From Lachnospiraceae bacterium (GTDB taxonomy: Bacteria; Bacillota; Clostridia; Lachnospirales; Lachnospiraceae): a DNA stretch of 64,000 nucleotides. The notes beneath the pieces are model-generated. The model ran no database searches, had not been told where the DNA came from, and saw only the letters and a program-made list of their open reading frames with translations. The DNA lies in the NCBI GenBank assembly GCA_009911505.1, contig QXXL01000033.1, positions 61,576-125,575 on the forward strand, written 5' to 3'. Made by a program: the position numbers and the translations under genes. Below, piece after piece: positions 17,354-27,264 of this stretch; position 1 is the stretch's first letter, and each line of letters begins with the position of its first letter.

Positions 17354-17437
17354 GCCGGCGTGTCGGAATTGGCAGACGAGGCAGACTCAAAATCTGTTGT
17401 TGGCAACAACGTGCGGGTTCAAGTCCCGCTGCCGGCA
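17354..17437 (+). tRNA. tRNA-Leu (anticodon CAA)
   Basis: 84 nt. The acceptor stem GCCGGCG pairs with TGCCGGC (one G-T pair). The anticodon CAA at 17388-17390 sits in the loop CTCAAAA. A long variable arm (TGTTGGCAACAA) marks a class II tRNA, and the T arm GCGGGTTCAAGTCCCGC is perfect. The discriminator is A; the 3' CCA is not encoded. Confidence 0.96.
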
Positions 17438-17448
17438 TGATAATTAGG

Positions 17449-17478
17449 GAAGCACAGGGGTTCTGTGTTTCTTTTTTT
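17449..17478 (+). terminator. terminator of tRNA-Leu
   Basis: 9-bp stem GAAGCACAG/CTGTGTTTC with one G-T pair (17449-17457, 17463-17471), followed by seven T. Confidence 0.85.
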
Positions 17479-17495
17479 GTGCTTTGGTGAGTGTG

Positions 17496-17610
17496 GTGGC
17501 AAAAGGTACGTCAGGCAGAGGGCAGGGCATTGCTGGTAAATGGACGGGATGCTTAAGAGCCCCTAAACCCCATCACAAGGCCCCAGGCGCATACCCTGCC
17601 CTCTGCCTGA
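17496..17610. repeat. palindromic intergenic repeat, copy A
   Basis: 20-base arms at 17511-17530 and 17591-17610 are inverted repeats with one mismatch (core GCAGAGGGCAGGG / CCCTGCCCTCTGC). The central part contains GGGATGCTTAAG and CATCACAAGG. A closely similar unit lies at 40864-40974. Non-coding; probably a MITE-like or REP-like element. The remaining 17611-17828 shows nothing recognisable. Confidence 0.8.
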
Positions 17611-17828
17611 CTACGGTTTTGGCTGGCTTACAGTAGGTTTATTATAAAAGTATTTCCTTGTGGCTGCGGCCTTATATAGTATTTAAAGACTACATGCCAG
17701 AGACGTATGGCTGTTTCTAGTTTGCTTTATGGGCTGGAAGGAAAGGGGCTTTTTTTGGGGGATTTTGCCAGGGCTTGTCGCTTTTTGACGATTGGGAGTG
17801 GGCTCTTATCAAACCCGTAAAATATAAA

Positions 17829-17857
17829 TTGCCTTTTTTTAGAAAAAGGTATATAAT
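17829..17857 (+). promoter_or_regulatory. promoter of the small orphan gene
   Basis: TTGCCT (17829-17834), 17-nt spacer, TATAAT (17852-17857), 20 nt before the ATG. Confidence 0.7.
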
Positions 17858-17877
17858 CAAAGTCGGAGTTGATGAGA

Positions 17878-18129
17878 ATGGAACTTGCAACAGATATACA
17901 GTTATGCAGCGTAACCGATGTAAAGGCAAAAGAGAAGCTTATGAATGCATTGATGAAGGCCGGAGTGCCTTACGCAGAAAAGTGGGAAAAGGTATCTTTG
18001 AGAAAACGTAAGCAGTACAACCGCGCCAAAGAGGTTTGCGTTATTATTACCCATAAAGCCCAGGCGGACTTAGCGCGTGCGGTAATTGAAAGTATGGGTG
18101 AGGATGTAAAAGGGAACATAGTCTGGTAA
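17878..18129 (+). CDS. small cytoplasmic protein, unknown function
   Basis: 83 aa from ATG 17878 (CGGAG about 9 nt upstream; ATG 17872 is too close to it). Mixed alpha/beta pattern without cysteines, signal peptide or membrane segment: charged helices around AKEKLMNALMKAGVPYAEKW and a strand EVCVIITH, then a helix ending VESMG-like. The size and strand order would suit a small ferredoxin-like fold such as ACT-type domains, but no family is recognised. It stands alone between its own promoter and terminator, so it is probably a real, independently expressed gene. Confidence 0.7.
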   Translation: MELATDIQLCSVTDVKAKEKLMNALMKAGVPYAEKWEKVSLRKRKQYNRAKEVCVIITHKAQADLARAVIESMGEDVKGNIVW

Positions 18130-18170
18130 CGGCCAGCCAGCAGGAAGTGGCATTTATATGGAGAGGAATG

Positions 18171-18202
18171 AGGGTATATTCACAGGGGATATGCCCTTTT
18201 TT
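18171..18202 (+). terminator. rho-independent terminator
   Basis: AGGGTATAT pairs with ATATGCCCT (one T-G pair), followed by six T; an outer GGAATG/CATTCC pair (18165-18170, 18204-18209) extends it. Confidence 0.75.
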
Positions 18203-18337
18203 GCATTCCGGAATATGTTGGGGCAGTAAGGGGGGGATATGGCCATAAAATGGGATTGTAAGAAATCCGTAAGATTTTCCTTTTGTTTTTTGTAAGGAAT
18301 ACGATGTAAGATAAAGCCAGCTTGGAGGAGGAGTTAC

Positions 18338-19039
18338 ATGAATGAATGTGTTTTAGTAGCGGATGACGACCGGGAAATTGTTAAAGCAATTGAGATACTG
18401 CTTGGCAAGGAAGGGTATCGGGTGCTTAAGGCGTATGACGGGATGCAGGCGCTGGATTTGCTGATGGCAGAAACTGTCCATCTGGTTATTATGGATGTGA
18501 TGATGCCAAGGCTTGACGGCCTGTCTGCTGTTATGCGTATCCGGGAAAAACGCAATATTCCCATTATTGTGTTAAGTGCAAAGAGCGAAGAGACTGATAA
18601 GGTGCTTGGCCTTTCTATGGGTGCAGATGATTATGTCGCAAAGCCGTATAACCCGGCGGAGCTTGCAGCGCGCGTTAAAAGCCAGCTTAGACGATATACC
18701 TGCTTGGGGGGCATTGATGCGTCCTTGGCGGATCGGATTATGAATGGCAGGCTAGAATACCATATTGACGGGCATGTGCTTTATGCAGACGGGGTTCCGG
18801 TACGCCTGACTGCGACGGAAACGAAAATCATTGATTTGCTGATGAACAATTTAGGGCGTATTTTCCCGGCGGAAGAAATTTATGAACGCGTGTGGGAAGA
18901 ACCTGGGTTTGCATCGGAAAATACTGTGATGGTACATATCCGCCGTATCCGCGAGAAAATAGAACTCAATCCGAAAGAGCCAGAATATTTAAAGGTGGTG
19001 TGGGGAATTGGCTACAAAATGGAAAAAATGGAAAGGTAA
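18338..19039 (+). CDS. OmpR-family response regulator
   Basis: 233 aa. Receiver domain residues 1-115 with acidic pair Asp10/Asp11, phospho-acceptor Asp53 (LVIMDVMMP), the SAK motif (VLSAKSEE) and AKPYNPAEL. A winged-helix OmpR/PhoB DNA-binding domain spans residues 135-230 (LTATETKIIDLLMNN...ENTVMVHIRRIREKI). GGAGGAGG precedes the start. It overlaps the histidine kinase gene by 32 nt, so the two form one two-component system (VanR-like type); the target genes are unknown. Confidence 0.92.
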   Translation: MNECVLVADDDREIVKAIEILLGKEGYRVLKAYDGMQALDLLMAETVHLVIMDVMMPRLDGLSAVMRIREKRNIPIIVLSAKSEETDKVLGLSMGADDYVAKPYNPAELAARVKSQLRRYTCLGGIDASLADRIMNGRLEYHIDGHVLYADGVPVRLTATETKIIDLLMNNLGRIFPAEEIYERVWEEPGFASENTVMVHIRRIREKIELNPKEPEYLKVVWGIGYKMEKMER

Positions 19040-21344
19040 CTTAGCATGTATATCTTTTGTACTGGGCGCAAGCCTGCTGATAACCGGAGGTGTTGGATGT
19101 GCCCGGTGGCTGCGTATCAATGGCAGTATGACGTCTGCCTGGCAGATGTTAAATGCAGAAGATTATCAAAATAGCGGTTTGTTCCGCAATTTTATTGAGA
19201 ACCAGCTGGACAATTTTTTGGATATGGCATGCGGCAATGCCGTTTACGATGATTATTACAGTTATTATGATGATGGCATTCGTTTTTCGTATCAAGCAGA
19301 TGCGGTACAAGAGGGAAAAGATGCAGTAAGCGAGATGGGGTCAGCAGCCTATGTGAAGCAGGTACAAGAGGAAGAGGCAACTGCGGATATTGGCGGTTTG
19401 GTATCTGGAATAGGGGAGGAATACTGGCAGGAGGGGCTGACCAATGAGCAGAAAAAGGAAAGCATCTTAAAATACCACAATGCCATTAAAGATGACAAAA
19501 ATTTGCTGTACAGTATTTGTTATTCGGACAAGGAGCTGTATTCCAATAGGTTTGGCAGCAGCTGGGACGGTACGGAAAATGGACTGCCAGAAGGCTATAA
19601 TTTTTGCCTGCGTTTTGACGGCACAAAGGTAACAATAAAAAAGGATGGGGAGGAGCTGGATATTTATGGCGATGGGATATACCGGGAGGGCAGCAGCTGG
19701 TGTGTCCCCGGCTATCGGAATTTTTCCGGAAAAGAATGGAAGGATGCTGATATTTTACTGCTTGTGGCAGCAGATCCTACGCCGTTTTTAAAAAGCATGG
19801 GTGATAGGTATTCTTATGGGTATGGCAATGGGCTGTACCAGCTGTACCAGGAATATACAAACGAGCGCAGCTTGTTGCTGAGGACTGTATTTTGTATGGC
19901 AGCGGGGATTGTTTTACTGGCGCTGTATTTGTTTTTGAGGAATGTAAAAGGGGAGTTTAGTGGGAGGGCAGCGGGCGTTATGTCAAAAATCTGGTTTGAA
20001 GCCAAGGTGTTTTTTTGCCTTCTTGTCCCAATTGCGTTTTTCCTTGGCATTCTGGCGCAGGAAGGGGTATTTTATAGGATTGAGACAGCCTGTTATTACG
20101 GGGCGGCAGCATATGAATATGCGTCAGAGCTGTCATATGCTTTTCTGGACGGGCTGGCCGGGCACCCTGTGGCATTTTTGGCAGTCTTTTGGCTTTTTTA
20201 CTTGTTTGTAGTGGATTTGCGCCGGAATAAGGGGAGCTATAAAAACGGTATATTCTATAAATTTATAACCAGGTTAGACAGCAGGGGATTGGCGCTTTCT
20301 GTTTCGGTACGGATGATAAAAAGGACATATGTGGTTTTTGTGCTGACTTGTATTTTGTTTTTGTATACTTTTTGTATGTTTGCCGTTAGCCTGCTTTATG
20401 ACGTGGAGCCGATGGCACCATATGGGCAAATGTTTGCTTGTGCGCTGGTATGCCTGCTTTTTTTTGCGGAATATGTTTTCCAGAGAAAAAACCGGGAGGT
20501 TGCGCAGGATATTGGGCAGCTGGCCGAGCAGATAAGTGGGATCCGTAGTGGCAATTATAAAGCAGGGACGGCATTTTTGGTACAGGATAATGATTTGCAG
20601 CATATGGCAGAGGAGCTTGAGGACATTAGGCAGGGCCTGGAGAATGCGGTTGAAGAGCGTATCCACAGCGAACGTATGAAGGTAGAGCTGGTGGCAAATG
20701 TATCCCACGATATCAAGACACCCCTGACTTCGATTATCAGCTATATCAAACTGTTAAAACAGGAAGAAGGGCTGCCGGATTATGTGACAGACTATATCCG
20801 TATCCTGGATGAAAAATCGGAACGTTTAAAAAATATGGTGCAGGATGTATTTGCAGTCAGCAAAGCGGCTTCTGGGCAGCTGACGGTTGAGTATAAGGAA
20901 TTAGATTTGGGGAAACTGCTTTACCAGACCCTGGCCGATATGGAAGAGCTTATCAAAAAAAGCCCGGTGACAGTGAAGGCTGAAATTCCGAAAAAGCCTG
21001 TGATGGTATGCTCAGACGGACAGCGGATGTACCGTGTGTTTTTAAACCTGATTGGGAATGCGGTTAAATATTCACTGGAAGGGTCGCGGGTCTATGTGGC
21101 TTTAAAAGAAGAAGGGGGATTTGCAGTGGCAAGTGTGACGAATACCTCAAGCCAGGAATTAGACCGAAGCGTGGATTTTGCGGAGCGGTTTATAAGGGGG
21201 GATGAGAGCCGGACTGACGGTGGAAGCGGGCTTGGGCTGTCGATTGCGAAAAGTTTTACAGAGGCCTGCGGGGGGACGTTTGAGCTGGAGATAATTGCGG
21301 ATTTGTTTGTAGTGAGGGTTTTGTTGCCGGGAACGGATGAATAG
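19008..21344 (+). CDS. sensor histidine kinase (VanS-like), large membrane-bound
   Basis: 778 aa, TTG start inside the response regulator gene. A first membrane helix at ~10-32 is followed by a long extracellular region (~33-290, acidic, many Tyr), then about five helices between 290 and 490. HisKA follows with the phospho-acceptor His in VANVSHDIKTPLTSI (residue ~566), then HATPase with N box (NLIGNAVKYS) and G box (DGGSGLGLSIAKSF). The C-terminus is complete. The multi-helix sensor part is larger than in most VanS-type kinases; the signal is unknown. Confidence 0.9.
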   Translation: MATKWKKWKGNLACISFVLGASLLITGGVGCARWLRINGSMTSAWQMLNAEDYQNSGLFRNFIENQLDNFLDMACGNAVYDDYYSYYDDGIRFSYQADAVQEGKDAVSEMGSAAYVKQVQEEEATADIGGLVSGIGEEYWQEGLTNEQKKESILKYHNAIKDDKNLLYSICYSDKELYSNRFGSSWDGTENGLPEGYNFCLRFDGTKVTIKKDGEELDIYGDGIYREGSSWCVPGYRNFSGKEWKDADILLLVAADPTPFLKSMGDRYSYGYGNGLYQLYQEYTNERSLLLRTVFCMAAGIVLLALYLFLRNVKGEFSGRAAGVMSKIWFEAKVFFCLLVPIAFFLGILAQEGVFYRIETACYYGAAAYEYASELSYAFLDGLAGHPVAFLAVFWLFYLFVVDLRRNKGSYKNGIFYKFITRLDSRGLALSVSVRMIKRTYVVFVLTCILFLYTFCMFAVSLLYDVEPMAPYGQMFACALVCLLFFAEYVFQRKNREVAQDIGQLAEQISGIRSGNYKAGTAFLVQDNDLQHMAEELEDIRQGLENAVEERIHSERMKVELVANVSHDIKTPLTSIISYIKLLKQEEGLPDYVTDYIRILDEKSERLKNMVQDVFAVSKAASGQLTVEYKELDLGKLLYQTLADMEELIKKSPVTVKAEIPKKPVMVCSDGQRMYRVFLNLIGNAVKYSLEGSRVYVALKEEGGFAVASVTNTSSQELDRSVDFAERFIRGDESRTDGGSGLGLSIAKSFTEACGGTFELEIIADLFVVRVLLPGTDE

Positions 21345-21370
21345 CATTTTAGAAAGAAGGAAGCATATAT

Positions 21371-21399
21371 AAGAGCCTGGATATTGCCAGGCTCTTTTT
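21371..21399 (+). terminator. terminator of the two-component operon
   Basis: Perfect 10-bp stem AAGAGCCTGG/CCAGGCTCTT with a 6-nt loop, followed by a T run. Confidence 0.88.
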
Positions 21400-21453
21400 A
21401 AAATGTGCGGGAATAATATAATTCTAAATAAACTATAAAATTAAAAATAACTG

Positions 21454-21482
21454 TTGACAAAGCGGATCGAAGGTGCTATCTT
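21454..21482 (+). promoter_or_regulatory. sigma-A promoter of the hrcA operon
   Basis: TTGACA (21454-21459), 17-nt spacer, TATCTT (21477-21482), just upstream of the CIRCE operator. Confidence 0.8.
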
Positions 21483-21497
21483 AGTCAATAGAAAATG

Positions 21498-21524
21498 TTA
21501 GCACTCCTAATCGTCGAGTGCTAA
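21498..21524. promoter_or_regulatory. CIRCE operator (HrcA binding site)
   Basis: TTAGCACTC-N9-GAGTGCTAA, a perfect match to the CIRCE consensus, lying between the promoter and hrcA. HrcA encoded directly downstream represses from this site, released by heat or unfolded protein. Confidence 0.97.
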
Positions 21525-21555
21525 CAATTCCAAGAAACCGCACAGGAGTGAGGAT

Positions 21556-22590
21556 ATGGACGGACTGGATGAAAGAAAAATTAAAATATTAGAAGCTATC
21601 ATCCGCACCTATTTAGAAACTGGCGAACCAGTAGGTTCCCGCACCATTTCCAAATATACGGATTTGAATTTAAGCTCCGCGACTATCCGCAACGAAATGT
21701 CGGACTTAGAAGAACTTGGCTACATCTTACAGCCCCATACATCTGCAGGCAGGATTCCATCCGATAAAGGATACCGTTTCTATGTCGACCACCTTCTGGA
21801 AATGAAGGAAAAAGAGATTTCCGATATAAAGGAATTTGTCATAGAACACACCGAAAAGATGGAGCGCGTACTCAAGCAGGCTGCAAAAATGTTAGCGCAG
21901 AACACGAATTATGCCACTATGGTTTCTTCCCCAAAGTACAATGGCAATAAGGTAAAGTTTATTCAGCTTTCCCAGTTGGATGGAAGCCAGCTATTAGCCG
22001 TCATTGTTATGGAAGCAAACGTTGTCAAAAATAAAATCATCCCGCTGAGTGAAAGCTTAGACAGTGAGACGCTTCTAAAACTCAACCTGCTGTTAAACTC
22101 CACGTTAAACGGACTTTCCATCCCTGAAATCAACCTCGGGACTATCAGTAAGATGAAGGAACAGGCAGGCAGCTACAGCGATATTGTAGGCGTGGTATTA
22201 GATGCGGTGGCAGAGACGATAAGCCAGGAGGAAATGGAGATTTATACCAGTGGGGCAACCAATATTTTTAAATATCCCGAGCTTTCCGATTCCAGGAAAG
22301 CAAGTGAGTTGATTTATACATTGGAAGAAAAACAGCAGTTAAAGACGCTGGTATCTGACAGCTTAAGCAATGAAAGCGAGACGGGAATCCAGGTCTATAT
22401 CGGCAATGAAAGCCCGATCCAGACCATGAAGGACTGCAGCGTTGTAACGGCGACCTATGAATTAAGCGAAGGCGTTAAGGGGACGGTAGGCATTATCGGC
22501 CCAAAGCGCATGGACTACGAAAAGGTTATGGACAGCTTAAAAGAATTAAAGATACAACTGGACGGCATTTTCAGCAAGCCCTCCACATAA
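21556..22590 (+). CDS. hrcA: heat-inducible transcription repressor HrcA
   Basis: 344 aa, normal length. N-terminal winged helix (LDERKIKILEAIIRTYLETGEPVGS, then LSSATIRNEMSDLEELGYI and HTSAGRIPSDKGYRFYVD), followed by the GAF-like dimerisation domain. HrcA represses class I heat-shock genes at CIRCE. First gene of hrcA-grpE-dnaK-dnaJ, so it autoregulates with its chaperones. AGGAGTGAGG upstream supports the start. Confidence 0.97.
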   Translation: MDGLDERKIKILEAIIRTYLETGEPVGSRTISKYTDLNLSSATIRNEMSDLEELGYILQPHTSAGRIPSDKGYRFYVDHLLEMKEKEISDIKEFVIEHTEKMERVLKQAAKMLAQNTNYATMVSSPKYNGNKVKFIQLSQLDGSQLLAVIVMEANVVKNKIIPLSESLDSETLLKLNLLLNSTLNGLSIPEINLGTISKMKEQAGSYSDIVGVVLDAVAETISQEEMEIYTSGATNIFKYPELSDSRKASELIYTLEEKQQLKTLVSDSLSNESETGIQVYIGNESPIQTMKDCSVVTATYELSEGVKGTVGIIGPKRMDYEKVMDSLKELKIQLDGIFSKPST

Positions 22591-22618
22591 CTGGCACAGG
22601 CAGAAAGGTGGTAAAGAA

Positions 22619-23245
22619 ATGGCAGAAGAAATGAAAGAAGAAGTAAAGGAAGAAACGCAGGAGACGGTGCGTAAAGAGACGCAGGAAAATGCCGCAGAAG
22701 AAAGCGCAGGCCCCATTACGCCGCCTGGTGAAGAGGGATCGGATGAGGCAGATACGCCGCCTGGTGAAGTTAAAAAAGGCCTTTTTAAAAAGAAGGAAAA
22801 GAAAAAAGATAAAAAAGATGAACAGATAGAGGATTTGACTGACCGTCTCAAACGCCAGATGGCAGAATTTGAAAATTTCCGCAAGCGTACAGAAAAAGAA
22901 AAAACACAGATGTACGATATGGGGGCAAAGGGCATTGTTGAAAAAATCCTTCCAGTCATTGACAATTTTGAACGCGGGCTTTACGCCGCTTCGGATGAAC
23001 AGAAGGAAGACCCGTTTGTAGACGGCATGAACAAAATTTACAAGCAGATGATGACCGTGTTAGAGGAAGCCGGCGTAAAGCCGATTGAAGCGAAAGGGCA
23101 GGAATTTAACCCTGATTTCCACAATGCGGTGATGCACATAGAAGACGAAGCTTTCGGAGAGAATATTGTAGCGGAAGAGCTCCAGAAGGGTTACATGTAC
23201 CGCGATACCGTAGTGCGGCACAGTATGGTAAAGGTAGCGAACTAA
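22619..23245 (+). CDS. grpE: nucleotide exchange factor GrpE
   Basis: 208 aa. Residues 1-75 are acidic then lysine-rich and probably disordered. A long coiled coil begins at ~75 (EQIEDLTDRLKRQMAEFENFRKR), then the four-helix part with ILPVIDNFERGL, and the beta domain with GVKPIEAKGQEFNPDFHNAVMH and YRDTVVRHSMVKVAN. It exchanges ADP for ATP on DnaK. Second gene of the HrcA-controlled operon, AAAGGTGG upstream. Confidence 0.96.
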   Translation: MAEEMKEEVKEETQETVRKETQENAAEESAGPITPPGEEGSDEADTPPGEVKKGLFKKKEKKKDKKDEQIEDLTDRLKRQMAEFENFRKRTEKEKTQMYDMGAKGIVEKILPVIDNFERGLYAASDEQKEDPFVDGMNKIYKQMMTVLEEAGVKPIEAKGQEFNPDFHNAVMHIEDEAFGENIVAEELQKGYMYRDTVVRHSMVKVAN

Positions 23246-23256
23246 TTTGATGATAA

Positions 23257-25182
<1,926 letters not shown>

Positions 25183-25195
25183 AGAAACAGGCGAA

Positions 25196-25220
25196 GGGGT
25201 TTTAGGGTTTCTAAAACCCC
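25196..25220 (+). other. hairpin just after dnaK
   Basis: Perfect 10-bp stem GGGGTTTTAG/CTAAAACCCC with a 5-nt loop and no T tract. It could stabilise the dnaK part of the transcript or weaken read-through to dnaJ. Confidence 0.6.
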
Positions 25221-25346
25221 AGAGCGTGCCTAAAAAATCATTCCCGCCATCTGCAGGCCACACTTTAAGTGGATTTACACCAAAAAAGGTGCAGATATTA
25301 CGAAAAGTGTGGCGCGCCGGTGGTTTCAGATTTTTGGGCACGTTCT
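25221..25346. repeat. MITE-like palindromic element between dnaK and dnaJ
   Basis: Terminal inverted repeats: AGAGCGTGCCTAAAAAATC at 25221-25239 against the complement of 25329-25346, with two substitutions and one gap. Inner CCACACTTT (25258-25266) and AAAGTGTGG (25304-25312) are also inverted. A related arm occurs at 41085-41134. No coding potential. Confidence 0.65.
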
Positions 25347-25382
25347 GATCTGTCTGTATGAGATGGGAAGAGGGAAGATAGA

Positions 25383-26549
25383 ATGGCAGAAAAAAGAGAT
25401 TATTATGACGTCTTAGGCGTTGATAAAAATGCAGACGATGCGGCATTAAAGAAAGCGTTCCGCCAGCTTGCCAAAAAGTACCACCCGGATATGAACCCAG
25501 GCGATAAAGACGCAGAGCAGAAATTTAAAGAAGTACAGGAAGCCTATGCAGTGTTAAGCGACGCGGACAAAAGGCGCCAGTACGATCAGTTTGGCCATGC
25601 AGCGTTTGAAGGCGGTGCAGGAGGGGCCGGCGGCTTTGACTTTTCTGGTATGGACATGGGGGATATTTTTAGCGACCTGTTTGGAGACTTTTTTGGAGGC
25701 GGCAGGCGAAGTGCAGATACAAGCGGCCCAAGGCGCGGGGCAAACCTGCGTGCAAGTGTGCGTGTGACATTCGAGGAGGCGGTGTTTGGCTGTGAAAAAG
25801 AGCTTGAAATCGTCTTAAAGGACGAGTGCACAAGCTGCCACGGCACAGGCGCCAAGCCAGGTACGTCCCCGGAAACATGCAGCAAGTGCGGCGGCAGGGG
25901 GAAAGTGATGTATACGCAGCAGTCTTTGTTCGGCACGGTACAAAATGTCCAGACCTGCCCAGACTGTAACGGTACAGGCAAGGTTGTAAAAGAAAAATGC
26001 ACAAGCTGCCGTGGAAGCGGCTATATTGCTTCTAAAAAACGGATCAAGGTTACAATCCCAGCAGGCATTGACAATGGGCAGAGCGTGCGTATACGCGATA
26101 AGGGCGAGCCAGGCAGGAACGGTGGGCCAAGGGGCGATCTGCTGGTAGAAGTAATTGTAGCAAGGCACCCGATTTTCCAAAGGCAGGATATGAATATTTA
26201 TTCGACTGCGCCTATTTCTTTCGCGCAGGCAGCGCTTGGCGGTGAAGTGCGCATCAACACAGTAGACGGCGACGTGTTATATGAGGTAAAACCGGGCACA
26301 CAGACGGATACCAGGATACGCTTAAAAGGCAAAGGCGTACCATCCCTGCGCAGTAAGTCTGTCCGCGGCGACCATTATGTGACGCTTGTCGTACAGGTGC
26401 CGACGGGATTAAGCGAGGCGGCAAAGGATGCCTTGCGCAAGTTTGACGCGGAATCCGGCAACTCCATGCATACGGATACTAAAAAAGCAGAAAAGCCGAA
26501 GAGAAAGAGTTTTAAGGAAAAGATTAAAGAGTCGCTGGAAGATTTATAA
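25383..26549 (+). CDS. dnaJ: chaperone DnaJ (Hsp40, type I)
   Basis: 388 aa. J domain at residues 5-70 with HPD at 34-36; a Gly/Phe-rich linker follows. Four CxxCxGxG zinc modules ([32 protein letters not shown]) lie at ~150-215, then the two C-terminal substrate domains. A co-chaperone that stimulates DnaK ATPase. Last gene of the CIRCE operon. The C-terminus ends in a basic stretch ([21 protein letters not shown] region) slightly longer than in model DnaJ proteins. Confidence 0.97.
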   Translation: MAEKRDYYDVLGVDKNADDAALKKAFRQLAKKYHPDMNPGDKDAEQKFKEVQEAYAVLSDADKRRQYDQFGHAAFEGGAGGAGGFDFSGMDMGDIFSDLFGDFFGGGRRSADTSGPRRGANLRASVRVTFEEAVFGCEKELEIVLKDECTSCHGTGAKPGTSPETCSKCGGRGKVMYTQQSLFGTVQNVQTCPDCNGTGKVVKEKCTSCRGSGYIASKKRIKVTIPAGIDNGQSVRIRDKGEPGRNGGPRGDLLVEVIVARHPIFQRQDMNIYSTAPISFAQAALGGEVRINTVDGDVLYEVKPGTQTDTRIRLKGKGVPSLRSKSVRGDHYVTLVVQVPTGLSEAAKDALRKFDAESGNSMHTDTKKAEKPKRKSFKEKIKESLEDL

Positions 26550-26672
26550 AATAGTACTATTTTCCTATTGTTGGTGGTTTCGGTATGTTGTATGCTTAGC
26601 ATAACTGGTGGCTGTTGGCCGTAGTGAATCGGGGTTGCGGCGGGAAGGGAAGCGGAAAAAGGAGCAAAAGAT

Positions 26673-27197
26673 ATGGGTCAGGCTTATGTGGCGACGGAAG
26701 AAGCTTTCAAGGTGATTACAGACTGGCGGTTAAAAAAGACGGCCGGGAGCAGGACAGGCGAGCTGGTGACTGCGGAAGACAAGGAAGAACTAAAACGGCA
26801 GCAGCAGCGGCTGGAACGTGAAAGGCAGGAATTTTTGAGGGCTAAGTCGTTTGAAGAGAAACGTCTGGCACGCGAGAAGCGGATTTTTGATATGGAATGG
26901 CAGATGTTAGAGGAGGAGTGGCGCAGGCTTGCGGTTGAGAAAGAACGCATGGGGCATACAAAATCCCAGTCTGGCCATACTTCTAAAGAAAGCGATACGT
27001 CGGAGCATGTAATGCCTAACGATGTCTGTTTATCGCTGTTTTTTAGCGGCGTTAAGAATATGCGTATGCTAAGAAAGCGTTACCGGGATTTGATTAAGAT
27101 ATTTCATCCGGATAATGTTTCGGGGGATACGGGCGTGATTCAGAAGATTAATGAAGAATATGAGATGCTAAAGCGAAGGATTGAGAGGAACCGATAG
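26673..27197 (+). CDS. coiled-coil protein with C-terminal J domain
   Basis: 174 aa. Residues ~40-95 form a highly charged coiled coil (Glu/Arg/Gln-rich). The last ~60 residues match helices II and III of a J domain with an intact HPD (RDLIKIFHPDNVSGD), so DnaK recruitment is plausible. There is no zinc-finger or substrate domain, making it a type III J protein. It follows dnaJ by 123 nt, with a possible promoter (TTGTTG 26568-26573, TATGCT 26591-26596) and its own terminator. The client is unknown. Confidence 0.75.
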   Translation: MGQAYVATEEAFKVITDWRLKKTAGSRTGELVTAEDKEELKRQQQRLERERQEFLRAKSFEEKRLAREKRIFDMEWQMLEEEWRRLAVEKERMGHTKSQSGHTSKESDTSEHVMPNDVCLSLFFSGVKNMRMLRKRYRDLIKIFHPDNVSGDTGVIQKINEEYEMLKRRIERNR

Positions 27198-27211
27198 TGG
27201 ATATAGAGGAA

Positions 27212-27240
27212 AGTCTGCCAGTGGCATGGCAGGCTTTTTT
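27212..27240 (+). terminator. terminator after the J-domain gene
   Basis: 9-bp stem AGTCTGCCA/TGGCAGGCT with one T-G pair and loop GTGGCA, then six T. It lies just upstream of prmA and its T run leads into the prmA leader. Confidence 0.8.
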
Positions 27241-27264
27241 GCTCCGGATGGGAGGCTAAAGGGT

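Noticed and set aside
17496..17610. Possible CRISPR or riboswitch between tRNA-Leu and the orphan gene
   Set aside because: Only one pair of inverted arms, no direct repeat array, no adjacent cas or metabolic gene; it matches the intergenic copy at 40.9 kb.
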